Of a stretch of 51,414 nt of DNA, positions 10,414-20,143 are shown piece by piece. Where the stretch lies: assembly GCF_014695375.1 (NCBI RefSeq), contig NZ_JACJOG010000003.1:1-51414 (forward strand). Direction: 5' to 3'. Both the position numbers and the translations under genes were made by a program. The DNA comes from Coleofasciculus sp. FACHB-T130. GTDB taxonomy: Bacteria > Cyanobacteriota > Cyanobacteriia > Cyanobacteriales > FACHB-T130. Each line of letters opens with the position of its first letter. Position 1 is the stretch's first letter. The notes beneath the pieces were generated by a model that saw nothing but the letters and a program-made list of their open reading frames with translations, was not told where the DNA came from and did not search any database.

Positions 10414-10445
10414 CAATTAAAAGTTAGAAATTAAAGTTTTAATTG
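10414..10445. terminator. Convergent AT-rich hairpin
   Basis: CAATTAAAA (10414-10422) pairs with TTTTAATTG (10437-10445) between two convergent genes. It overlaps the stop codon of the minus-strand gene and could end transcription from both sides. Confidence 0.45.
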
Positions 10446-10960
10446 ATTTGACAAACCCACTTCCAAAGTGGGTGACTTTGCCCTTGCTGGCGAATCCGAT
10501 ATACCTGTTGCTCTAAGCGATGCTGTTCCCGACTGGATATTCCTAGTAAAATATTGCGACTTTGCCACACCAATACAGAAGCTGTCATGCCAATGCACAA
10601 AGCAAGTCCCAGGGCTGGCAGTGGATTGTAATAAAGTCCATATCGCACTGCCGCCCAGGTAAAGTATTCCCGCAATAGAGAAATTGGGTAGCGCAAGCCC
10701 CAGAGACTCAAGGGACCAATGGTAATCCAAAGCAACCCAGCGACCAGCCACCTGCCGTAGACAGTCAGCCGGTGTAACCTTTGCACTTGCTGTTGGAAGC
10801 TTGGGTCATCAGTATGGCTGAGGGGGTTGCGAGTCAGAGGTTCAGAAGGGCACAGGGGTAGAGGAGAAGTTGAATCTAGATTATCCTGTACTTCCCCACT
10901 CTCCGGCTCTCCAGCTCCTCTGCTCCCTTGCTCCCAGCGATCGTCTCTTGCCTGATTCAT
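10439..10960 (-). CDS. Hypothetical membrane protein downstream of secF
   Basis: 173 residues. The N-terminal 45 residues are Gly/Glu/Ser/Pro-rich and encoded by a stretch of short CT-rich repeats (about 10848-10940), so they may be a recent insertion or a wrongly long start. The rest has two or three hydrophobic segments (WLVAGLLWITIGPLSLWGL and LPALGLALCIGMTASVLVW) and a basic C-terminus. A start near RLTVYGRW is possible. It lies 20 bases after secF on the same strand, so it is probably the last gene of the pdhB-secD-secF unit. No named family recognised. Confidence 0.65.
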   Translation of the reverse strand: MNQARDDRWEQGSRGAGEPESGEVQDNLDSTSPLPLCPSEPLTRNPLSHTDDPSFQQQVQRLHRLTVYGRWLVAGLLWITIGPLSLWGLRYPISLLREYFTWAAVRYGLYYNPLPALGLALCIGMTASVLVWQSRNILLGISSREQHRLEQQVYRIRQQGQSHPLWKWVCQIN

Positions 10961-10980
10961 TGCTTCTTGCCTTATGCCCT

Positions 10981-11958
10981 TCAGATTTCATCAGAAGCTT
11001 TGGGTTCCGTTGCCGCAATAGCGATCGCTTGACCCGTCCGTTCTCTCCACCAAGCTAAAAGGGTACTCGCAATGAAGATACTGGAATAAGCACCAGCGGC
11101 AAACCCAACAATCAGCGCTAAAGCAAAGTTTTTCAGCGTTTCTCCACCAAAGAAAAAGATGGAAAACAAAGTCAACAACACCGTAAATGTAGTGTTGATC
11201 GAGCGAGTCAGGGTTTGATTAACCGCGTCTTCGACAATCTGGTTAATATGCTCTCCAGGATTCAGTTTAATGACTTCCCGAACCCGGTCGTAGATCACCA
11301 CCGTATCGTTGACTGAGAAACCGATGATCGTCAAGATAGCGACGACAAATAAGCTATCGACTTCAGTACCGAACACCAAGCTCAAGATGGCGAAAAACCC
11401 TAGGGTGATCAAAACATCGTGGAGCAAGGCAACAAAGGCGAACAAGGAGTAGTCGAACTGGAAGCGAAAGGTCAGGTAAACAAAAATACCCACAAAGGAG
11501 AGCAAGATCGCCAGTAAACCAGAGGCAAATAACTGGCGTCCGAGAGTCGGCCCCACCGTGTCTATCTGAGTCTTTTGGGGATCGAAGGCTCTGAGTTGGT
11601 TTAAGGCATTTTGCAGCTTGGTGCGTTGGTCAACATTCAACGCTTTGGTGCGAATAGACACACCCGGCTGAGTTTGCCCTTGAGCGTTCCTGGTTAACGC
11701 TTGGATGCTACTGTCACCCAAACCCTGAGCTGCGATCGCTTCCCGAACCGTCGCGATATCAATCGGTCGATCGCAGTTGTTTGGTTTAGAACAATCGAGT
11801 TCAAACTGCAACCGCGTACCGCCGACAAAATCTAGACTGGGACGTAACGGCGCACCGATCTGCGTCCAGTTGATTACCATCGCAATCAGTCCACTCAGGA
11901 TCAGGACGGCAGAAATCGTCCACCAGAGCGATCGCCGTTTGATTAGATTTAATTTCAT
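10981..11958 (-). CDS. secF: Protein translocase subunit SecF
   Basis: SecD and SecF form a membrane complex that uses the proton-motive force to pull secreted proteins out of the SecYEG channel. 325 residues: a first membrane helix at about 13-30, the periplasmic/lumenal P1-like region with the [10 protein letters not shown] motif near 43-52, then five membrane helices from about 155 on. The family motif [17 protein letters not shown] contains the conserved Asp. The ATG overlaps the secD stop by four bases (11955-11958), typical of translational coupling. The length is normal for bacterial SecF. Confidence 0.97.
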   Translation of the reverse strand: MKLNLIKRRSLWWTISAVLILSGLIAMVINWTQIGAPLRPSLDFVGGTRLQFELDCSKPNNCDRPIDIATVREAIAAQGLGDSSIQALTRNAQGQTQPGVSIRTKALNVDQRTKLQNALNQLRAFDPQKTQIDTVGPTLGRQLFASGLLAILLSFVGIFVYLTFRFQFDYSLFAFVALLHDVLITLGFFAILSLVFGTEVDSLFVVAILTIIGFSVNDTVVIYDRVREVIKLNPGEHINQIVEDAVNQTLTRSINTTFTVLLTLFSIFFFGGETLKNFALALIVGFAAGAYSSIFIASTLLAWWRERTGQAIAIAATEPKASDEI

Positions 11959-13373
11959 GACCCTACCTCTGGCTCAGACTTCCTTGACGCCTGCAAATTC
12001 GGACAAAACCATTGTGGCTTGCGTAATTCTGGAAAGCTGATCGCTGTCATGAGTAGGGTACGGCTACAGGTAATTGCTGTAAACATACTCACTAAGACTC
12101 CGATTGCTAGCGTCAGGGCAAAGCCTTTTACCAGACCCGAACCCAGCCAAAACATAAACCCACAAGCAATTAACGTTGTGACGTTACCGTCCAAAATGCT
12201 GGAAAATGCCCGATAAAAACCAGATTCTACCGAACGATATAAACTCTTCCCGGCTCTTAATTCTTCCCGCGTCCGCTCAAAAATCAGTACATTGGCATCG
12301 ACTGCCATCCCGATACTGAGAATAAAACCAGCAATCCCAGGGAGAGTCAAAGTAACGCCGAGTAAAACAAAGCCAGATAAGCACAATAGCGAATAAATGA
12401 CTAGCGCTATCCCAGCAATTGCCCCCGGTAAGCGGTAATAGACGCCGATGAAGATCAATACCAAAATCAGACCACCGATAGAGGCGTAAATACTGCTTTG
12501 GATACTATCTCGCCCCAGGGTTGCCCCCACGGTACGGTTTTCAATGATTTCCACTGGGTAGGGTAGGGCACCGCCCCGCAGCTGGACGACCAGCTCGTTG
12601 GCTTCTTCTAAGCTAAAGTTGCCTGTAATCTCGGCACCTCCGCCGCTGATGCCTTCTTGGGCATACTTCACTTCAACGGTAGCAGCGCTGAGCAGTTCTT
12701 CATCTAAGAAGATTCCCAAAGTGCGTCCCGTCCCAGCAATATTTTTGGTCAACTGGGCAAAGCGTCCGCCTCCTACTGGATCGAAGGAAATGTTGACGCT
12801 CCAATTGTCGCTCGTCTGAAAAGGTCGGGCGGTGGCTCCCGTGAGGTTTTTGCCTGTCAGTGGGGGATTGGTGCGCTCAAACAAAGCTGCGATCGCTTGG
12901 TTACTCCGCTGGAGAGCTTCCTGATTTTTAGCGATCTCCGCTTCGTCTTTCGTCTTTCTCAACTCATCCTGCTTCGCTTTTAATTCCCGTCGCAGCTGTT
13001 GTTCAATTTGCAACTGGGTTTCCGAACCCGGTTTTTGTTCGCGGAAATCCAATTGAGCAGTGCCACCCAGCACCCGTTCTGCTTGCTCCGGATCGCTGAC
13101 CCCCGGTAGCTGCACCAAAACCTGGTCTTGTCCGACCGTTTGCACAATTGCTTCAGAGACTCCAAGACCGTTAATCCGGTTCTCTACGACTTTCTGAACT
13201 GCTTCTAAATCTTCTCGCGTGATTTCTTTGCCTTCAGTGGGTTTCACCTGAAGCGTCAGTTGCGATCCCCCTTGAAGGTCTAATCCCAGCCGAATTGGAA
13301 TCCTGGCAAGCACGGTGATAGAAGCAATCACCAGAACCAGAATTAAGGCTAATAAAGAACGCTGTCTCTGCAT
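11955..13373 (-). CDS. secD: Protein translocase subunit SecD
   Basis: 472 residues. The N-terminal membrane helix ([18 protein letters not shown]) is followed by the family motif [15 protein letters not shown], a large extracytoplasmic domain, then five helices in the C-terminal third. The transport motif [19 protein letters not shown] carries the conserved Asp. It works with SecF, which it overlaps by four bases. About 137 bases separate it from pdhB upstream, including a repeat-rich stretch (13447-13507), so it may be co-transcribed with pdhB or have its own promoter. Confidence 0.97.
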   Translation of the reverse strand: MQRQRSLLALILVLVIASITVLARIPIRLGLDLQGGSQLTLQVKPTEGKEITREDLEAVQKVVENRINGLGVSEAIVQTVGQDQVLVQLPGVSDPEQAERVLGGTAQLDFREQKPGSETQLQIEQQLRRELKAKQDELRKTKDEAEIAKNQEALQRSNQAIAALFERTNPPLTGKNLTGATARPFQTSDNWSVNISFDPVGGGRFAQLTKNIAGTGRTLGIFLDEELLSAATVEVKYAQEGISGGGAEITGNFSLEEANELVVQLRGGALPYPVEIIENRTVGATLGRDSIQSSIYASIGGLILVLIFIGVYYRLPGAIAGIALVIYSLLCLSGFVLLGVTLTLPGIAGFILSIGMAVDANVLIFERTREELRAGKSLYRSVESGFYRAFSSILDGNVTTLIACGFMFWLGSGLVKGFALTLAIGVLVSMFTAITCSRTLLMTAISFPELRKPQWFCPNLQASRKSEPEVGS

Positions 13374-13446
13374 ACCACGACCCGCTCAAACAAATGCTAT
13401 GATAATCCCTTTTGGGCTGGTCGATCCGGATTGATTGTCAGCGGGC

Positions 13447-13507
13447 ATTAGTCATTAGTCATTCGTCATTGGCAATTGACTCAGACTAGGGACTAAGGAC
13501 TAATGAC
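13447..13507. repeat. Short tandem/inverted heptamer repeat between pdhB and secD
   Basis: Copies of ATTAGTC/ATTCGTC run 13447-13472, and inverted copies (GGACTAAGGACTAATGAC) end the stretch. GTCATTAGTC (13451-13460) pairs with GACTAATGAC near 13498-13507. This looks like the short tandemly repeated heptamers (STRR type) common in filamentous cyanobacteria; related words occur inside glyK and the GT39 gene. Confidence 0.6.
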
Positions 13508-13510
13508 CGA

Positions 13511-14494
13511 TCACACTTGGAGTGCCATCATCTTTTGCACGGCTTCCACAATTTGCTCGGGTTGGACAATCGTCAACCGCTCCAGCGTTCCATTATAAGG
13601 TGTGGGGATATCCTGGGAAGATAGCCGCAGAACAGGTGCATCTAGCTCATCAAACAGCCGATCGTTAATTGAGGCTGTCAATTCTGCCGCAATCCCGCCG
13701 GTTTTCATGCATTCCTCTACGATAATCACCCGGTGGGTTTTCCGGACGGAAGCGCCGATGGTATCGAAATCCAGTGGTTTGAGGGAAATCAGGTCAATCA
13801 CTTCTGGATCGAAACCTTCTTTTTCCATCTGTTTTGCCGCTTGCATAACATGGTGACGCATCCGCGAATAAGTCAGGATCGTGACATCCTTACCTTGCCG
13901 CACCACTTCTGCCTTATCTAAGGGCAGCACATATTCTTCCTCTGGTAAATCTTCTTTCAAGTTGTAGAGGAGGACGTGTTCAAAGAATAAAACCGGATTA
14001 TCGTCGCGGATGGCTGCCTTTAACAATCCTTTGGCGTTGTAAGGTGTGGAGCAGGCGACAATTTTTAAACCCGGTACTGCTTGGAAATAAGCTTCTAGGC
14101 GCTGAGAGTGTTCGGCACCCAATTGACGACCGACGCCACCTGGCCCCCGAATCACCATCGGAATTTTGAAGTTGCCGCCGGAAGTATAGCGCAGCATTCC
14201 AGCGTTGTTAGAAATTTGGTTAAAGGCAAGGAGCAAAAAGCCCATGTTCATGCCTTCAATAATCGGTCTGAGACCTGTCATTGCAGCACCTACTGCCATG
14301 CCGGTGAAGCTGTTTTCGGCAATGGGGGTGTCGAGTACGCGCAGATCACCATATTTTTTGTACAGGTCTCTGGTGACTTTGTACGAGCCGCCATAGTGAC
14401 CGACATCTTCACCAAGGACAAATACGGCTGAGTCGCGGGCCATTTCTTCGTCTATGGCTGCGCGGAGGGCGTTGAAGAATAAAGTTTCTGCCAT
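13511..14494 (-). CDS. pdhB: Pyruvate dehydrogenase E1 component, beta subunit
   Basis: Part of the pyruvate dehydrogenase complex that converts pyruvate to acetyl-CoA; with the alpha subunit it binds thiamine diphosphate. 327 residues, the usual length of cyanobacterial/plastid E1 beta. Recognisable segments are [16 protein letters not shown] (27-42), [16 protein letters not shown] (57-72) and [17 protein letters not shown] (119-135), then the C-terminal transketolase domain ([17 protein letters not shown]). The alpha subunit is not in this window, as usual for cyanobacteria. ATG at 14494. It is the first gene of the minus-strand pdhB-secD-secF group. Confidence 0.96.
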   Translation of the reverse strand: MAETLFFNALRAAIDEEMARDSAVFVLGEDVGHYGGSYKVTRDLYKKYGDLRVLDTPIAENSFTGMAVGAAMTGLRPIIEGMNMGFLLLAFNQISNNAGMLRYTSGGNFKIPMVIRGPGGVGRQLGAEHSQRLEAYFQAVPGLKIVACSTPYNAKGLLKAAIRDDNPVLFFEHVLLYNLKEDLPEEEYVLPLDKAEVVRQGKDVTILTYSRMRHHVMQAAKQMEKEGFDPEVIDLISLKPLDFDTIGASVRKTHRVIIVEECMKTGGIAAELTASINDRLFDELDAPVLRLSSQDIPTPYNGTLERLTIVQPEQIVEAVQKMMALQV

Positions 14495-14808
14495 CGGTAC
14501 AGGAGAGAGGAGTTTGATCGGGTCAGATTAGGATTTTAACCTCTTGAGGCTCTAGAATTTTGCCAGCGATCGCACATCGCTCTGGATTGGTGAACCGGAA
14601 GCGATCGCACTTTGTACATCGTCAAATCTATCGCAGTATTGACAAAAGCTTAAAAATATGAAATAACCCGTCCTCTTTGAGAAAACGGGTTTTACTGGAA
14701 AATCTATGATTAATCAACCTACAGCATTCTTGACTTCACGTACTTTTTAAGAGCCATGCAAGTAAAAAGTGAAACTTAAATAATTTTTCCTTTTTACTTT
14801 TCCCTTTT
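14495..14808. other. Intergenic region upstream of pdhB
   Basis: 314 bases with the hairpin at 14665-14691 and two HIP1 cores; it should contain the pdhB promoter. No gene seen. Confidence 0.45.
14665..14691. terminator. Hairpin between the DUF4870 gene and pdhB
   Basis: AACCCGT (14665-14671) pairs with ACGGGTT (14685-14691). It lies about 120 bases after the DUF4870 stop. The T-run is better on the plus strand (GGGTTTTA), so its use as terminator of the minus-strand gene is uncertain. The arm sequence resembles the hairpin after petH. Confidence 0.4.
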
Positions 14809-15153
14809 TTAAAGTAGGCGGAAGATGAAGGGATAGCGGTAGGGTTGATCGGGATTACCCAAACAATGAGTAATTGCCAGAATCGTCAGTGCCCAATGAA
14901 CGACAAACCCCATAGGCACGAGGATAAAGCCTAATAAACCAAGAGTGATAAAGGTTAAGAAGCCAATAATCGCTCCATACAACCAAACATTCAAGTGAAA
15001 GTTGATTGCTTCTTTGGCATTGTCTTTCACAACTGGGTCATCGGATACAAATAACATCGCGACGGGTATCCCGATAGACACCAGTGTCGTGCTAAAAAAG
15101 ATCGAGCCATGAGATAGTACCGACAACAACTTTCGCTTGTCCGTGTCGTACAT
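14809..15153 (-). CDS. DUF4870 family small membrane protein
   Basis: 114 residues with three hydrophobic segments: SIFFSTTLVSIGIPVAMLFV, LYGAIIGFLTFITLGLLGF and LVPMGFVVHWALTILAI. The segment VVKDNAKEAINFHLNVWLY is the hallmark of DUF4870/Tic20-like short proteins. Function is unknown; the fold is shared with small membrane proteins proposed in transport or assembly. ATG at 15153. It lies 138 bases after the ethylene-type kinase gene on the same strand and could be read with it, but nothing else ties it to that gene. Confidence 0.8.
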   Translation of the reverse strand: MYDTDKRKLLSVLSHGSIFFSTTLVSIGIPVAMLFVSDDPVVKDNAKEAINFHLNVWLYGAIIGFLTFITLGLLGFILVPMGFVVHWALTILAITHCLGNPDQPYRYPFIFRLL

Positions 15154-15291
15154 CTAAACCCCCTATTGCTTCTCTTGCGTTGCCTCTAGTCAAGACTGTA
15201 ACACGCGATCGCTGGGGGTGAGCCGCACGCTAGCGAACGGCTTTCCGTACCCGAAAGGCACAAAAGCTTCTGGTACTAAAGCAGAGAGAAG

Positions 15292-17511
15292 TTATCCTGA
15301 AACAGCCGCAGAATTTCGGTCACTGACCGCAGTCGTTTGCTGATGTTGCTGCCGAATTGGAATCGCGATCGCGAACTCTGCCCCCTGTCCCGGTGCTGAA
15401 ATGCATTTCAAGCTGCCGCCGTGTTTTTCGACTACAATTTGATAACTGATAGATAACCCCAAACCTGTGCCGCTACCAACAGGTTTAGTTGTAAAGAAGG
15501 GGTCAAAAAGCTTTTGGCGTACCTCCTCCGTTATCCCAAGACCATTATCAGAAATCCGAACCACAACTTGACGATCGTCTTGAACTTCAGTGCGAATCCG
15601 AATCCAAGGCAGGGACGCTGGGGAACAAAGCTGCTGGGGAGAGTGTACCAAATTCTCCTCTGCACTTCTGCGCCTCTGTGCCTCTGCCTCTTCTAAGGCA
15701 TCAATTGCATTGGTGATGATATTTATAAATACTTGATTCAGTTGCCTCGCATAACACTCGATGGGGGGCAGATTGCCATACTCTTTAATAATTTCAATCG
15801 CTGGGCGTCCCAGTTTCCCTTTCAAGCGGTTTTGCAGGATCAGCAGGGTACTGTCAATGCCTTCGTGGAGATTAACCGCCTTCACCTCTGCCTCATCCAA
15901 GCGCGAGAAGTTTCGCAACGATAAGACAATTCCGCGGATACGGTTCGTCCCCGCCTTCATTGAGGACAGCATTTTGGGTAAGTCTTCCTGAAGAAAATCT
16001 AAGTCAAGGTTCTCCACGACTGCGGCAATTTCAGGAACAGGTTCGCAATTGTGTTGCTGATAGAGGCGAATCAGATGTAGTAATTCTTTTGTATATTCGT
16101 CGGTGTGAATTAGATTGGCGTAAATAAAGTTAATAGGGTTATTAATTTCGTGAGCAACACCAGCAACCAATTGACCCAAGCTAGACATTTTTTCGCTCTG
16201 AATCAATTGAGATTGGGTTTGTTTCAACTCACATAAGGTTTTTTCTAGATGAAGTGTCTGTTGTCTTAATTGCGCTTCCGATTTTTGTAAAGCAATTTCT
16301 GCCTGCTTGCGTTCGCGAAGCGCGGCTTGCCGTTCGCTAATATCGCGTACTATTACCAAAGCTTCTGATTCTAAGCTACGCGCATACCGAGCCTCATAAT
16401 CGTGCTGGTTGCCGTCTATGGAAGTCATTTGATACTCGTAGAGTTGTGTTTCACCGGAAGCGATCGCTTTCGATACGTTGTACATGGTAGCTTCAGCCAA
16501 CTCGGTAGGTAATACCTCCCACACGCTTTTCCCCAAAAAGTGACTGGGAGGCATCGCCAGAGCATCTTCTCTGGGCGCTTGAAAGTCCATAAAAGTCCCA
16601 TCACTGCAAATCCGAAACAACATATCCGGTAGGGCTTGGATGAAGGCGCGATTTTTCGCTTCGCTTTCCCGCAATGCCGCCTCTACTTGCTTGCGTTGAG
16701 TAATGTCGCTTGCTACGACTACAATCCCTTTACGGCTTCCATCTGGGTTGAATAAGGGCACCTTGGCGACATCAAACTTCTTCGCTGAACCATCGGGTAA
16801 TAAAATCTCTTCTTCGTAATGGCTAATGGTTTCTGCACGCCACGCTCTTTCATCGGATTCTTGACAATCAAAAAGAGCTTCTTGATAAAATTCTGTATAC
16901 TCTTCTAGTTCTGCGTCTGTCTTGCCCTGATAATCGACACCTTCGAGCTGAAAAAGCTTCAGTCCTTCTTGATTCGAGATCAGCCAGCGTCCTTCACCGT
17001 CTTTCATATTCACCACGTTCGGAACCGCATCAATCAGGGTATTCAGCCAGTATTCTTGACTTCGCAGCTGCGCCTCTATCTGCTGACGTTCCTGAATTTC
17101 TGATTTCAGTCGGCGGTTGGCTTCCTCGATCTGAGCGGGACTGGGCAGTGCTAGGATGTTAGGAATCAATGACATCAATACAATACCTGTCGCCACAGAA
17201 ATCACAGCAGCTACAGCTTTCACTAACCCTGACAGCCAATACATTGGGTGCCATAGGGTCCAAATTTCCAACACATGACTCGTCCCACAAGCGATGATGA
17301 AGCTGCCAAACAACAGAAATACCCAATCAAAGGGCAAATCGCCTCGCTTGCGGACAATGTAAACCAACAGCAGCGGAATTGAATAATAAGCCAGGGCGAT
17401 TAAACCATCTGACAGAATATGCAGCCACACTAGCCCTGTTTTCCATAAGTAGCAGTGTCCGTGCGGGATAAATTGCCCGGAAGTAAAAAGATTGTGCAAG
17501 AGTGATGGCAT
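15292..17511 (-). CDS. Ethylene-receptor-like membrane sensor histidine kinase
   Basis: 739 residues. The N-terminus has three membrane helices matching the ethylene-binding domain of plant ETR1. The copper/ethylene site residues all align with ETR1 at a constant offset of ten: Asp35, Tyr42, Ile45, Pro46, Cys75 and His79, in [13 protein letters not shown] and [16 protein letters not shown]. Two PAS domains follow (about 150-275 and 285-395). Then comes a coiled coil and the kinase core, with [16 protein letters not shown] (His454), the N box [16 protein letters not shown] and [16 protein letters not shown] similar cyanobacterial receptor, Synechocystis Etr1 (slr1212), binds ethylene and affects phototaxis and pili. 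A Ser/Gln/Pro-rich insert encoded by about 15604-15694 sits between N box and G1 box. No response regulator is adjacent. Sensor domain call strong; ligand inferred. Confidence 0.93.
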   Translation of the reverse strand: MPSLLHNLFTSGQFIPHGHCYLWKTGLVWLHILSDGLIALAYYSIPLLLVYIVRKRGDLPFDWVFLLFGSFIIACGTSHVLEIWTLWHPMYWLSGLVKAVAAVISVATGIVLMSLIPNILALPSPAQIEEANRRLKSEIQERQQIEAQLRSQEYWLNTLIDAVPNVVNMKDGEGRWLISNQEGLKLFQLEGVDYQGKTDAELEEYTEFYQEALFDCQESDERAWRAETISHYEEEILLPDGSAKKFDVAKVPLFNPDGSRKGIVVVASDITQRKQVEAALRESEAKNRAFIQALPDMLFRICSDGTFMDFQAPREDALAMPPSHFLGKSVWEVLPTELAEATMYNVSKAIASGETQLYEYQMTSIDGNQHDYEARYARSLESEALVIVRDISERQAALRERKQAEIALQKSEAQLRQQTLHLEKTLCELKQTQSQLIQSEKMSSLGQLVAGVAHEINNPINFIYANLIHTDEYTKELLHLIRLYQQHNCEPVPEIAAVVENLDLDFLQEDLPKMLSSMKAGTNRIRGIVLSLRNFSRLDEAEVKAVNLHEGIDSTLLILQNRLKGKLGRPAIEIIKEYGNLPPIECYARQLNQVFINIITNAIDALEEAEAQRRRSAEENLVHSPQQLCSPASLPWIRIRTEVQDDRQVVVRISDNGLGITEEVRQKLFDPFFTTKPVGSGTGLGLSISYQIVVEKHGGSLKCISAPGQGAEFAIAIPIRQQHQQTTAVSDRNSAAVSG

Positions 17512-17895
17512 AAAGTCTCCTTGGGGTTGCTACTTTATAGCTGAATATCGCTCGCTTGCGAGAGCTGGCACGGGTAGGTCTGCACCGGATAAATTACAGT
17601 GGTTTTGCTCTTGCAAAAAGACGGTTGGTTTCTTAGCGTAGAACTTAAAAAAAAACTTGCTTTGCTTAGCGCCTTGTATTTGGATTCGTCAGCAGTGCGT
17701 AATTTGAGATAGGAGACGAGTATTAACGGAATATATCCGCTTAGAATTAAATTAAGTAGATAGATATAAAGAAAGTGCAACCTTAAACGAAACTTCCCTG
17801 CGTTCTCAGTTCACCCACAAGTCGGGGGAAGAAGGGTGAGAATTTTTATTGACGAAAGAGAGAAACTTTCTCCCTTTCTTGGGGCGAAAAGTCTA

Positions 17896-17914
17896 AACAG
17901 AGGTTTCCTCTGTT
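17896..17914. repeat. Perfect inverted repeat
   Basis: AACAGAGG and CCTCTGTT around TTT, about 340 bases upstream of prfC. It is followed by AGCATTAGG, not a T-run, so it does not look like a classical terminator. Confidence 0.55.
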
Positions 17915-18012
17915 AGCATTAGGTTCTCGCGAATGGAGGAGCAAAGCTTGTCAACACAGCAGGCGAATGGGCAAGGTTTTCCGGTTAATTGGACTTACCT
18001 CCTTAGACAAAA

Positions 18013-18036
18013 CTGCTAGCGAATTGCGGCTAGCAG
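18013..18036. repeat. Inverted repeat upstream of prfC
   Basis: CTGCTAGC (18013-18020) and GCTAGCAG (18029-18036) around an eight-base loop, then AAATTTTTG some 15 bases on. It may be a weak plus-strand hairpin in the prfC leader. Confidence 0.5.
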
Positions 18037-18254
18037 GAGTGAATCTAAATTTTTGATGAAGGTGAGAGTTGTTAATCGGGAATGTTACTGAAAGAAGCGA
18101 TCGCGTCTTAGTCCAATCGGAAACCTAGAACGAATAAAAGTAAAAAGGCTATCTCCGGTTTGGGTTGTTCCGTCTGTTGTATACGGATACGCTTCATCGT
18201 TTCACAATCGAACCTTTTATAATTTTTGTTGAAAGTACCGAACCAGGCATCCGA

Positions 18255-19904
18255 ATGTTTACTGATTTCCAGTCCCCAGAAGCAACCACTCAATCTGAAA
18301 TACAAGCAGCGGTTGAGCGTCGGCGTAACTTTGCGATTATTTCTCACCCTGACGCTGGTAAAACAACGCTGACCGAAAAGCTGTTGCTGTACGGAGGTGC
18401 GATTCACGAAGCGGGGGCGGTGAAAGCTCGTCGGGCGCAAAAAAAGGCGACTTCTGACTGGATGGAGATGGAGCAACAGCGGGGAATTTCGATTACCTCG
18501 ACGGTGTTGCAGTTTGCATATCACAACTGTCAGATTAATTTGCTGGATACTCCGGGACACCAAGATTTCAGTGAAGATACGTATCGGACGCTGGCGGCAG
18601 CAGATAATGCGGTGATGCTGATTGACGCAGCGAAAGGTTTGGAACCGCAAACACGGAAGCTATTTGAAGTATGCCGGATGAGAAAAATCCCCATCTTCAC
18701 TTTTGTGAATAAACTCGACCGCCCCGGACGGGAACCATTGGAACTGCTGGATGAAATTGAGCAGGAATTGGGATTGCAAACCTATGCCGTAAACTGGCCA
18801 ATAGGAATGGGCGATCGCTTCAAGGGCGTCTACGACCGACGCCAGCAGAAAATTCACCTATTTGAGCGCAGCGCACATGGCAAGCGGGAAGCCCTGGATA
18901 CCGTTGTAGACATGGGAGATCCCCGAATTGAAGAACTGCTAGAGCAAGAACTTTACTATCAACTCAAAGAAGATTTAGAACTCCTGGAAGGCGTTGGCTC
19001 AGAACTGGATCTAGACCTCGTTCACAATGGCACCATGACGCCCGTGTTTTTTGGTAGCGCCATGACCAACTTTGGGGTGGAGTTATTTTTGGATGCGTTT
19101 CTCGACTACGCCCTCAAACCCGGTTCCAGGCAAAGCAGTAATGGTGCAATTCCACCCACTTACCCAGAATTCACGGGTTTTGTCTTCAAGCTGCAAGCCA
19201 ATATGGACCCGAAGCACCGCGACAGGATAGCCTTTGTGCGCGTCTGTACCGGCAAGTTTGAAAAAGACATGACAGTGAATCATGCCCGTACTGGCAAAAC
19301 CGTTCGCTTGTCTCGTCCTCAGAAACTATTTGCCCAAGATAGAGAATCGATTGAAGAAGCGTATCCCGGCGATGTTATTGGATTGAACAATCCTGGCGTC
19401 TTCGCAATTGGCGATACGATTTATACGGGTCAGAAGCTAGAGTACGAAGGTATTCCCTGCTTCTCTCCGGAATTGTTTGCTTATCTGAAAAACCCCAACC
19501 CTTCTAAGTTCAAGCAATTCCACAAGGGGGTTTCGGAATTGCGGGAAGAAGGTGCAGTGCAAATCATGTACTCAGTGGATGAAGGCAAACGCGACCCAAT
19601 CCTAGCAGCGGTGGGACAATTGCAATTTGAGGTAGTGCAATTTCGCTTGCAGAATGAATACGGTGTTGAAACTCACACAGAATTATTGCCTTATAGTGTG
19701 GCTCGTTGGGTAGCCGGTGGCTGGGAGGCTCTGCAAAAAGTGGGACGTCTTTTCAACACTGTGACGGTGAAGGATAGCTGGGGGCGTCCGGTGCTGTTGT
19801 TCCGAAACGAATGGAATTGTCAGCAGGTGCAAGCGGATCATCCAGAGTTGAAGTTAAATTCTGTAGCGCCTGTAGCGGCGGGGCAACAACCAGTAGATTT
19901 TTGA
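18255..19904 (+). CDS. prfC: Peptide chain release factor 3
   Basis: A GTPase that removes release factors RF1 and RF2 from the ribosome after termination. 549 residues from the ATG at 18255, close to the usual length; an upstream in-frame start at 18165 would add 30 residues unlike the family. The G1 motif is SHPDAGKTT, the switch II motif [14 protein letters not shown] and the G4 motif NKLDR. RF3-specific segments include [17 protein letters not shown] and the C-terminal [19 protein letters not shown]. It stands alone on the plus strand, convergent with hmpE, with a strong shared terminator at 20113-20143. Confidence 0.96.
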   Translation: MFTDFQSPEATTQSEIQAAVERRRNFAIISHPDAGKTTLTEKLLLYGGAIHEAGAVKARRAQKKATSDWMEMEQQRGISITSTVLQFAYHNCQINLLDTPGHQDFSEDTYRTLAAADNAVMLIDAAKGLEPQTRKLFEVCRMRKIPIFTFVNKLDRPGREPLELLDEIEQELGLQTYAVNWPIGMGDRFKGVYDRRQQKIHLFERSAHGKREALDTVVDMGDPRIEELLEQELYYQLKEDLELLEGVGSELDLDLVHNGTMTPVFFGSAMTNFGVELFLDAFLDYALKPGSRQSSNGAIPPTYPEFTGFVFKLQANMDPKHRDRIAFVRVCTGKFEKDMTVNHARTGKTVRLSRPQKLFAQDRESIEEAYPGDVIGLNNPGVFAIGDTIYTGQKLEYEGIPCFSPELFAYLKNPNPSKFKQFHKGVSELREEGAVQIMYSVDEGKRDPILAAVGQLQFEVVQFRLQNEYGVETHTELLPYSVARWVAGGWEALQKVGRLFNTVTVKDSWGRPVLLFRNEWNCQQVQADHPELKLNSVAPVAAGQQPVDF

Positions 19905-19962
19905 CCCAAGCGCTTGGTGAAAGCCAATACCTCACTGGTTTCCTGGGTCATGATTGATGTTT

Positions 19963-19983
19963 CCCAGCCTGAAACAGGCTGGG
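19963..19983 (+). terminator. Hairpin after prfC
   Basis: CCCAGCCTG and CAGGCTGGG around AAA, 59 bases after the prfC stop. It has no T-run, so termination is uncertain; the stronger hairpin lies at 20113. Confidence 0.4.
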
Positions 19984-20015
19984 TGCCACTGTCCCGCCGG
20001 AGCCGGATATCAAAA

Positions 20016-20115
20016 AAGGTGGACACTTGCCCACCTTACCTACTCTCATCTTCCGTTTTATCTAGAAGGTGGACACTTGCCTACCTTACCTACTCTCATC
20101 TTCCGTTTTATCTAG
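20016..20115. repeat. Exact 50-base tandem duplication
   Basis: Two adjacent 50-base units (20016-20065 and 20066-20115), starting AAGGTGGACACTTGCC and ending TTTTATCTAG. They differ at one base only (C at 20032, T at 20082). It lies between prfC and the shared terminator and codes for nothing convincing. Confidence 0.9.
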
Positions 20116-20143
20116 AAAGGGCGGGGTTTCCCCGCCCTTTCTA
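20113..20143. terminator. Strong bidirectional terminator between prfC and hmpE
   Basis: Perfect 14-base stem: TAGAAAGGGCGGGG (20113-20126), loop TTT, CCCCGCCCTTTCTA (20130-20143). The stem has AAA/TTT on its outer side in both directions and abuts the hmpE stop codon at 20144. Confidence 0.85.

Larger units (their letters stand above)
17512..18254. other. Long intergenic region upstream of prfC
   Basis: 743 bases between divergent genes. It contains two clear inverted repeats at 17896-17914 and 18013-18036 and a looser GAAAGAGAGAAA/TTTCTCCCTTTC pair near 17854-17879. No recognisable gene on either strand; the 81-codon frame at 17535-17780 is not protein-like. The structured part could be a 5' leader or a small RNA; the sequence alone does not tell. 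Confidence 0.5.

Noticed and set aside
17535-17780. 81-codon minus-strand frame upstream of the ethylene-type kinase
   Set aside because: AT-rich leader with no ribosome site and no recognisable family, though the first part is hydrophobic.
20016-20115. CRISPR or attachment site
   Set aside because: Only two directly adjacent 50-base copies with no spacer and no integrase nearby.
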